Shown here piece after piece: positions 56,930-64,000 of a stretch of DNA of 64,000 nt. Origin of the DNA: Amphibalanus amphitrite (Eukaryota; Arthropoda; Thecostraca; Balanomorpha; Balanidae). The position numbers were made by a program, and so were the translations under genes. Each line of letters opens with the position of its first letter. The first letter of the stretch is position 1. The notes under the pieces were generated by a model. It made no database searches. It was not told where the DNA came from and was given only the letters and a program-made list of their open reading frames with translations. The stretch is taken from positions 1,151,001-1,215,000 of the forward strand of contig NW_024881529.1 in assembly GCF_019059575.1 (NCBI RefSeq), read 5' to 3'.

Positions 56930-57123
56930 TGTACGGTAATTGGGCGTGGTCCATGCGACGACTGCGCGTGCGCGGTGCCGCGCGGCGGCTGCGCGTGCGC
57001 AGGGCGCGGTGTGCGTGCGCCTGTCTGTTAGACTGTACCGCTGTGTCATCGTCTGCGCGGGTCAGCCGGCCCGCGCGGCATTCTGAAATAGAGTGGCAAA
57101 CTGAACAGCTGTGTTCCTCTACA
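56930..57123 (+). repeat. 5' LTR of gypsy element
   Basis: 194 bp, TG at the start and CA at the end. It contains CGTGCGC repeats that the 3' LTR has partly lost. No TATA box or polyadenylation signal was recognised in it. Confidence 0.92.
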
Positions 57124-57172
57124 ACTGGCGACGAGGAAAACGGACAGCCAAAGGACGGGTGCTGGACAAGGC

Positions 57173-59812
57173 GTGGTCCCGGTCGCCGCGGACGGCTCTG
57201 GTATTGAACCCGTTGGGCACCGAGACTTCTGCTCAGGGATATTCCAACGAGAGATTGAAAAGGTGTTGAGCGGCATGCCATCTGTTGCCGTGTACCTCGA
57301 TGACATTTTGGTGAGCAGTAGGTCCACTGAAGAGCACCTGAAGACGCTGGACGAGGTCCTCCGCCGCTTGCAAGAAGCTGGACTGAAGGTACGTGCATCC
57401 AAGTGTCAGTTCATGATGCAAAAAGTGGAGTATTTGGGGCATCTGATCGACAGGAATGGCATCAGACCGACGCCAGCCAAAGTGAGAGCTATCAGGGATG
57501 CTCCAGTTCCTAAAAGTGTCAAGGAGCTGCTAAGTTTTCTCGGAATGGTGACCTACTACGCAAAGTATCTGCCCTCCCGTGCTGACAAGTTGGCCCCGTT
57601 GTACGAGCTCCTCCGGAAAGATTCCAGATGGCGCTGGGGTACCGAGCAGGAGAAGAGCTTCCAGTGGGCGCGGAACGCCCTGACGTCGGACTCATTTCTG
57701 GCGCACTACAGGAGTGGCCAGCAGCTCGTCTTGGTCTGTGACGCCTCTCCCGTCGGCATCGGCGCGGTACTGGCGCATCGAGAGGCTGACGGATCAGAGA
57801 GGCCTTTGGGGTATGTATCGCGTACTCTGACAGAGTCTGAGCGCAGATATGCACAGATTGACAGAGAAGCTCTAGCCATTGTGTTCGGCGTGTGCAAATT
57901 TCACAACTATCTGCTCGGGAACCGTTTTAAGCTGGTAACAGATCACAAGCCGCTGTTACGACTGTTCGGAGAACATCAGGACTTACCGACCATGACCTCT
58001 GCTAGGATCAGACGGTGGGCGCTGAAGCTGTCGACATACAGTTACAGCGTTGAGCACAGACCGACTGATCGCATGGGAAATGCCGACGCTCTGTCCCGTC
58101 TTCCGTTACCTTTAGGCAAATCAGGTGAACCGGAAGAGCTGGTCTTGATGGTGGACAGTCGCGTAATCGACGCAAAAAAGATAGCCCGACTCACAGCTAC
58201 GGATCGGACGTTGAGCAGAGTGCTGCAGAGTGTGCAGTATGGTGATTGGTGTGAAGGTGACGATGTGCCAAAATCATTTACCGACAGGAAACTGGAGCTG
58301 TCAGTCACCGCAGGCGTCCTCATGTGGGGACACCGTGTCATCATTCCAGAGAGGGCACAAGGCGAGGTACTGGCCGAGCTACATGCTGCCCACCCCGGGA
58401 TGAGGCGCATGAAGGCGCTGGCACGAGGCTACGTCTGGTGGCCGGGCATCGATGCCGCCATCGAGGAAGTCGTGCGGAGCTGCCAGCCATGCCAGGAGAG
58501 CCGCCCAGCACCGGACCGCGCACCGCTGAGTATGTGGCCCTGGCCGGACCGCCCGTGGTCCAGGATTCACATTGATTACGCTGAGCCGGTAAGAGGACGA
58601 TACGTATTGGTTGTGGTGGACGCTCACTCAAAATGGGTAGAGGCTGAACTGTGTCACAGTATTGGCTCGAGGACCACCATTGTTCAATTGAGAAAAATGT
58701 TTTCACGCTGGGGCCTTCCTGATGTACTCGTGTCAGACAATGCGACAGCATTTACTTCTGAGGAGTTCCAAGAGTTTTTGCGTGGGAACGGCGTAGAGCA
58801 CAAAACGATAGAACCAGGACACAGTCAGGGGAACGGTTTGGCAGAGAGGATGGTGAGAGAAGTGAAGCTAGCGCTGCAGCGCTCTGGCGGGGGACAATGG
58901 GATCTGTGTCTCGCAAATTGGCTCCTTCATCAACACATTGTCCCTCAGTCAACAACTGGTGTTCCGCCCGCAGAGCTGATGCTTGGCAGGAGGCTGCGGA
59001 GTAAGCTGGACCTTCTACGGCCGAGCATCCGGGCGACGGTGGTCAAAGGTCAAGTGAGCCAAAAACAAAACCATGACGGTAAGCGTACGCTTCGCACTTT
59101 TGACATAGATGACCAGGTTTATGCAAGAAATTTCTCAGTGGGTCGTCCTTGGGTACCCGGCTTTATCTGTGCGATCGATGGACCGGTGTCGTATGTGGTA
59201 CGATTAGAAGACGGGAGATGCTGGAGACGTCACATCGATCAACTTCGTGAAAGAGGACGAGAGCCAAAAGAGATCGATCTCCAGGTCGATGAACTGAGAC
59301 GCCGACCCCTGTCCACAGGATATCGTCAGCTACCTGACCTGAGCCGGAGCGGAGAGGTGACATCTGGCGGCGGCGCTGAGGGAGCTCACTCTGGCTGGCT
59401 ACCGGCTGCCGCCGACGCTGTTCAACGGCCGCCCGCCGCGGCGCTCGTTCGGCCGCCGGCACCTGGTGCTGCCGTTGGGTCGTCTGCCGAGCCGTCTGCT
59501 GGGTCGTCTGGCGAGCTGGCTGGTGTTGCTGCTGGGCCGTCTGCTGAGCCGACTCAGCGCGAGGTCTCGGGCGCTGCCGTTCCGTCATCTGCTGGGTCGT
59601 CTGCTGAGCCGACTCAGCGCGAGGTCTCGGGCGCTGCCGTTCCGTCATCGCCGCTATCTGGCCGAGTGCCGCTGTCGCAATCTCAGCGGACGGCGCCGGT
59701 GCCATTGTCGCGGCCCGATGACGCGTCTGTTTCTACGGGCAACCGCAGTGAGCTCGCGCGTCGCTATCCGGTTCGTGTGCGGAACAAACCAAACTTTTAC
59801 GTGGGAAAGTAA
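57173..59812 (+). CDS. gypsy pol remnant: RT end, RNase H, integrase
   Basis: 879-codon open frame. The polymerase active site YLDD is at residues 41-44, with the fingers and upstream palm missing. Next come the RT thumb/connection and an RNase H at about 185-305 (VCDAS; IDREALA; TDHKPL). The integrase has its HHCC finger (His404, His407, Cys437, Cys440) and a D-D-E core (Asp468, Asp522, Glu558, spacing D54D36E). The C-terminal region is Ala/Ser/Pro-rich and contains a 57-bp tandem duplication (about 59540-59645). The stop codon abuts the 3' LTR. The first Met lies in sequence fused by the deletion and may not be a real start. The integrase looks intact; the polymerase cannot be. Confidence 0.9.
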   Translation: MVPVAADGSGIEPVGHRDFCSGIFQREIEKVLSGMPSVAVYLDDILVSSRSTEEHLKTLDEVLRRLQEAGLKVRASKCQFMMQKVEYLGHLIDRNGIRPTPAKVRAIRDAPVPKSVKELLSFLGMVTYYAKYLPSRADKLAPLYELLRKDSRWRWGTEQEKSFQWARNALTSDSFLAHYRSGQQLVLVCDASPVGIGAVLAHREADGSERPLGYVSRTLTESERRYAQIDREALAIVFGVCKFHNYLLGNRFKLVTDHKPLLRLFGEHQDLPTMTSARIRRWALKLSTYSYSVEHRPTDRMGNADALSRLPLPLGKSGEPEELVLMVDSRVIDAKKIARLTATDRTLSRVLQSVQYGDWCEGDDVPKSFTDRKLELSVTAGVLMWGHRVIIPERAQGEVLAELHAAHPGMRRMKALARGYVWWPGIDAAIEEVVRSCQPCQESRPAPDRAPLSMWPWPDRPWSRIHIDYAEPVRGRYVLVVVDAHSKWVEAELCHSIGSRTTIVQLRKMFSRWGLPDVLVSDNATAFTSEEFQEFLRGNGVEHKTIEPGHSQGNGLAERMVREVKLALQRSGGGQWDLCLANWLLHQHIVPQSTTGVPPAELMLGRRLRSKLDLLRPSIRATVVKGQVSQKQNHDGKRTLRTFDIDDQVYARNFSVGRPWVPGFICAIDGPVSYVVRLEDGRCWRRHIDQLRERGREPKEIDLQVDELRRRPLSTGYRQLPDLSRSGEVTSGGGAEGAHSGWLPAAADAVQRPPAAALVRPPAPGAAVGSSAEPSAGSSGELAGVAAGPSAEPTQREVSGAAVPSSAGSSAEPTQREVSGAAVPSSPLSGRVPLSQSQRTAPVPLSRPDDASVSTGNRSELARRYPVRVRNKPNFYVGK

Positions 59813-59975
59813 TGTACGGTAATTGGGCGTGGTCCATGCGACGACTGCGCGTGCGCGGGGCCGCGCGGCGGCTGCGCTGTTAGACTGTACCGCTGTGTCA
59901 TCGTCTGCGCGGGTCAGCCGGCCCGCGCGGCATTCTGAAATAGAGTGGCAAACTGAACAGCTGTGTTCCTCTACA
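59813..59975 (+). repeat. 3' LTR of gypsy element
   Basis: 163 bp; identical to the 5' LTR apart from one T/G difference and the loss of 31 bp in the CGTGCGC-rich part. Confidence 0.92.
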
Positions 59976-59980
59976 CCCCG

Positions 59981-60289
59981 TAAAGCCAACCAAAGATTGA
60001 ATGCTAATGTGACGGATGCACGAGCATTGGCATGCAATCATTATCGTCTGATAATGATATGACTGAATCAAGCTCAACTGAATCGACAAATAACTCTAAA
60101 AGTAATGTTAGTTATCGAAAACCATTAAAAGCCTGAGTAAGCGTTTATTCTGCACGTATGCACGTCACAAATGTTGCAGCTTCTATTGCAGGCACCCCCC
60201 CCCCCCTGTGCGGGCGAGGGTTAATGAGAAATGAGATAAGAACGTTTCATAATTCATGTTGATCAAGACAGCCCATATTCAGCCCAGAT
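59981..60289. other. non-coding; isolated TTAA-element-like end at 60193-60220
   Basis: A C-run, TGTGCGGG, CGAGGG, then TTAA (60221-60224) resembles one right end of the CCCGCG class with a further different tag. No left partner seen. Confidence 0.4.
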
Positions 60290-63000
60290 TCAGCCCGGAT
60301 TCAGCCCAGATTCGGGACACCTCTGATCAAGCTGAAACTCTCACACAATGTAGGCCATGACATGCCCAATCCACAGTCCAAGTCATTCGGTGGCACTCCC
60401 AGCCGTTTGACCTACAGAGGTCAGCAAAGGTCACGTGACCCAAATTTGCACAGCAGATTATGGCCCACCCAGTAGAGCTAGAGCGCTAAAAATGGCACCA
60501 ATCGACTCGCCAGCATCTAATCTTACTTTCCCAACACTCATTTGACCTCTCAAGGTCATGCGATGACCTAAGGTCATTTGTGAGCTATGTCGAAAATACA
60601 CTTGCACAGCAGTTTTCGAGTAGATGGATTGACCGAATTCCAAATCAAAGCACATCATCGGGTAGCCCATAGGCAGTAGTAGCTTTCCTTAAAAACCACT
60701 TTTCGATATGTGACCCCGTTTGACCTCGGCAGGTCAAAATGTGCAAATAAACGACACTCAATACGTCGCAGCCCGGATTCAGCCCAGATTCGGGACACCT
60801 CCGATTAAGCTGAAACTCGCACACAATGTAGGCCATGACATGCCCAATCCACAGTCCAAGTCATTCGGTGGCACTCCCAGCCGTTTGACCTACAGAGGTC
60901 AGCAAAGGTCACGTGGCCCAAATTTGCACAGCAGATTGTGGCCCACCCAGTAGAGCTAGAGCGCTAAAAATGGCACCAATCGACTCGCCAGCATCTAATC
61001 TTACTTTCCCAACACTCATTTGACCTCTCAAGGTCATACGATGACCTAAGGTCATTTGTGGGGTATGTCGAAAATACACTTGCACAGCAGTTTTCGAGTA
61101 GATGAATTGACCGAATTCCAAATCAAAGCACATCATCGGGTAGCCCATAGGCCGTAGTAACTTTCCTTGAAAACCGCTTTTCGATATGTGACCCCGTTTG
61201 TCCTCGGCAGGTCAAAATGTGCAAATAAACGACACTCAATACGTCGCAGCCCGGATTCAGCCCAGATTCGGGACACCTCCGATCAAGCTGAAACTCGCAC
61301 ACAATGTAGGCCATGACATGCCCAATCCACAGTCCAAGTCATTCGGTGGCACTCCCAGCCGTTTGACCTACAGAGGTCAGCAAAGGTCACGTGGCCCAAA
61401 TTTGCACAGCAGATTGTGGCCCACCCAGTAGAGCTAGAGCGCTAAAAATGGCACCAATCGACTCGCCAGCATCTAATCTTACTTTCCCGGCACTCATTTG
61501 ACCTCTCAAGGTCATGCGATGACCTAAGGTCATTTGTGGGCTATGTCGAAAATACACTTGCACAGCAGTTTTCGAGTAGATGGATTGACCGAATTCCAAA
61601 TCAAAACACATCATCGGGTAGCCCATAGGCCGTAGTAACTTTCCTTAAAAACCGCTTTTCGATATGTGACCCCGTTTGACCTCGGCAGGTCAAAATGTGC
61701 AAATAAACGACACTCAATACGTCGCAGCCCGGATTCAGCCCAGATTCGGGACACCTCCGATCAAGCTGAAACTCGCACACAATGTAGCCCATGACATGCC
61801 CAATCCACTGTCCAAGTCATTTGGTGGCACTCCCAGCCGTTTGACCTACAGAGGTCAGCAAAGGTCACGTGGCCCAAATTTGCACAGCAGATTGTGGCCC
61901 ACCCAGTAGAGCTAGAGCACTAAAAATGGCACCAATCGACTCGCCAGCATCTAATCTTACTTGCCCAGCACTCATTTGACCTCTCAAGGTCATGCGATGA
62001 CCTAAGGTCATTTGTGGGCTATGTCGAAAATACACTTGCACAGCAGTTTTCGAGTAGATGGATTGACCGAATTCCAAATCAAAGTACATCATCGGGTAGC
62101 CCATAGGCCGTAGTAACTTTCCTTAAAAACCGCTTTTCGATATGTGACCCCGTTTGACCTTGGCAGGTCAAAATGTGCAAATAAACGACACTCAATACGT
62201 CGCAGCCCGGATTCAGCCCAGATTCGGGACACCTCCGATCAAGCTGAAACTCGCACACAATGTAGGCCATAACATGCCCAATCCACAGTCCAAGTCATTC
62301 GGTGGCACTCCCCAGCCGTTTGACCTACAGAGGTCAGCAAAGGTCACGTGGCCCAAATTTGCACAGCAGATTGTGGCCCACCCAGTAGAGCTAGAGCGCT
62401 AAAAATGGCACCAATCGACTCGCCAGCATCTAATCTTACTTTCCCAACACTCATTTGATCTCTCAAGGTCATGCGATGACCTAAGGTCATTTGTGGGGTA
62501 TGTCGAAAATACACTTGCACAGCAGTTTTCGAGTAGATGAATTGACCGAATTCCAAATCAAAGCACATCATCCCCATAGCCCATAGGCCGTAGTAACTTT
62601 CTTTAATAACCGCTTTTCGATATGTGACCCCGTTTGACCTCGGCAGGTCAAAATGTGCAAATAAACGACACTCAATACGTCGCAGCCCGGATTCAGCCCA
62701 GATTCGGGACACCTCCGATCAAGCTGAAACTCGCACACAATGTAGGCCATGACATGCTCAATCCACAGTCCAAGTCATTCGGTAGCACTCCCAGTCGTTC
62801 GACCTACAGAGGTCAGCAAACGTCACGTGGCCCAAATTTGCACAGCAGATTGTTGCCCACCCAGTAGAGCTAGAGCGCTAAAAATGGCACCAATCGACTC
62901 GCCAGCATCTAATCTTACTTTACAAACACTCATTTGACCTCTCAAGGTCATGTGATGACTTAAGGTCATTTGTGGGCTATGTCGAAAATACACTTACACG
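60290..63000 (+). repeat. 478-bp satellite, plus-oriented block
   Basis: The landmark TTCGGGACAC occurs at 60311, 60789, 61267, 61745, 62223 and 62703: four periods of exactly 478 and one of 480. Units are highly similar. Each has nine AGGTCA/TGACCT half-sites and CACGTG next to one of them. Short open frames (77, 79, 63 codons) recur in every unit simply because the units are similar; they overlap on opposite strands and are not called as genes. Confidence 0.95.
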
Positions 63001-64000
63001 GCCTATGGGCTACTAATACACGGCCTATGGGCTACCCGATGATGTGCTTTGATTTGGAATTTGGTCAATCCATCTACTCGAAAACTGCTGTGCAAGTGTA
63101 TTTTCGAAATAGCCCACAAATGACCTTAGATCATCGCATGACCTTGAGAGGTCAAATGAGTGTTGGAAAAGTAAGATTAGATACTGGCGAGTCGATTGGT
63201 GCCATTTTTAGCGCTCTAGCTCTACTGGGTGGGCCACAATCTGCTGTGCAAATTTGGGCCACGTGACCTTTGCTGACCTCTGTAGGTCAAACGGCTGGGA
63301 GTGCCACCGAATGACTTGGACTGTGGATTGGGCATGTCATGGCCTACATTGTGTGCGAGTTTCAGGTTGATCGGAGATGTCCCGAATCTGGGCTGAATCC
63401 GGGCTGCGACGTATTGAGTGTCGTTTATTTGCACATTTTGACCTGCCGAGGTCAAACGGAGTCACATATCGAAAAGCGGTTTTTAAGGAAAGTTACTACG
63501 GCCTATGGGCTACCCGATGATGTGCTTTGATTTGGAATTCGGTCAATCCATCTACTCGAAAACTGCTGTGCAAGTGTATTTTCGACATAGCCCACAAATG
63601 ACCTTAGGTCATCGCATGACCTTGAGAGGTCAAATGAGTATTGGGAAAGTAAGATTAGATGCTGGCGAGTCGATTGGTGCCATTTTTAGCGCTCTAGCTC
63701 TACTGGGTGGGCCACAATCTGCTGTGCAAATTTGGGCCACGTGACCTTTGCTTACCTCTGTAGGTCAAACGGCTGGGAGTGCCACCGAATGACTTGGACT
63801 GTGGATTGGGCATGTCATGGCCTACATTGTGTGCGAGTTTCAGCTTGATCGGAGGTGTCCCGAATCTGGGCTGAATCCGGGCTGCGACGTATTGAGTGTC
63901 GTTTATTTGCACATTTTGACCTGCCGAGGTTAAACGGGGTCACATATCGAAAAGCGGTTTTTAAGGAAAGTTACTACGGCCTATGGGCTACCCGATGATG
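63001..64000 (-). repeat. 478-bp satellite, inverted block
   Basis: Same unit in reverse orientation; GTGTCCCGAA-type landmarks at 63381 and 63859 are 478 bp apart. The array runs past the end of the window. The junction carries two copies of a TACACGGCCTATGGGCTAC motif. Confidence 0.95.

Larger units (their letters stand above)
56930..59975 (+). mobile_element. Ty3/gypsy LTR retrotransposon, internally deleted
   Basis: Two LTRs (TGTACGG to CTACA) flank a 2.69-kb body; the 5-bp target duplication CCCCG is at 56925-56929 and 59976-59980. A TGG-starting primer-binding-site candidate lies at about 57127, and a purine-rich tract GGGAAAG just before the 3' LTR. Gag, protease and most of the reverse transcriptase are deleted; the rest of pol is open. 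The LTRs differ by one substitution and one 31-bp gap, indicating a recent insertion. No envelope gene. Confidence 0.95.

Noticed and set aside
60458..63912. Recurring small frames of 63, 77 and 79 codons
   Set aside because: They recur because the satellite units are near-identical, overlap on opposite strands, and show no codon-type conservation by eye.

Overview
The window is eukaryotic nuclear DNA, most likely from an arthropod and possibly a crustacean. It has widely spaced genes with GT-AG introns, a serotonin-type GPCR closest to the protostome 5-HT2 group, Penelope-like, Ty3/gypsy and non-LTR retroelements, many inverted-repeat elements, and one short array of the arthropod telomere pentamer (TTAGG, read as AACCT). 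Species cannot be named from the sequence alone. All alignments were made by eye.

There are three host genes. (1) Three 3'-terminal exons of a class A GPCR (16532-20156, minus) cover TM3 to the C-terminus; the exons for TM1-2 were not found. (2, 3) Two single-exon zinc-dependent medium-chain dehydrogenases (42926-43993 minus; 48195-49259 plus) are divergent duplicates about 4.2 kb apart. Their sequences are mosaic in a way that suggests gene conversion.

Mobile DNA dominates the rest. An inverted dimer of a Penelope-like element lies at 26327-28351, flanked by a 12-bp target duplication and carrying hammerhead-ribozyme-like motifs. A 5'-truncated LINE lies at about 29148-30168, and a broken LINE at about 38360-40900. 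An internally deleted Ty3/gypsy element at 56930-59975 has both LTRs and a 5-bp target duplication. Two diverged copies of a CACGTG-rich element lie at 6560-7422 and 15030-15720. Smaller inverted-repeat elements are listed individually. The right end is a 478-bp satellite (60290-64000) that switches orientation near 63000.

The most unusual system is a set of seven TTAA-flanked non-autonomous elements (8929-11354, 9869-11100, 23574-24498, 39552-40727, 44510-45405, 50089-51275, 52572-55799). Each end reads CCCGCG, a 7-nt tag, a G-run, a 9-10-nt core, then a C-run, so it can fold into a G/C hairpin. Tag and core differ between copies, even between two with near-identical interiors, but match between the two ends of the same copy. 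One end also carries a duplicated terminal block. Interiors hold clusters of TGACCT/AGGTCA and TGACGTCA. A second TTAA class with AGGGA termini is present (45987-46453; 53436-55742), and one of its members sits inside a hairpin of the first class.

Layout: 1-8900 mostly non-coding with GC-rich patches; 8.9-15.7 kb elements and minisatellites; 16.5-20.2 kb receptor; 20.2-26.3 kb non-coding with one TTAA element; 26.3-30.2 kb retroelements; 30.2-38.3 kb non-coding, microsatellites and a 1.9-kb inverted-repeat element; 38.4-42 kb LINE; 42.9-49.3 kb dehydrogenase pair; 50-56 kb TTAA elements; 56.9-60 kb gypsy; 60.3-64 kb satellite.
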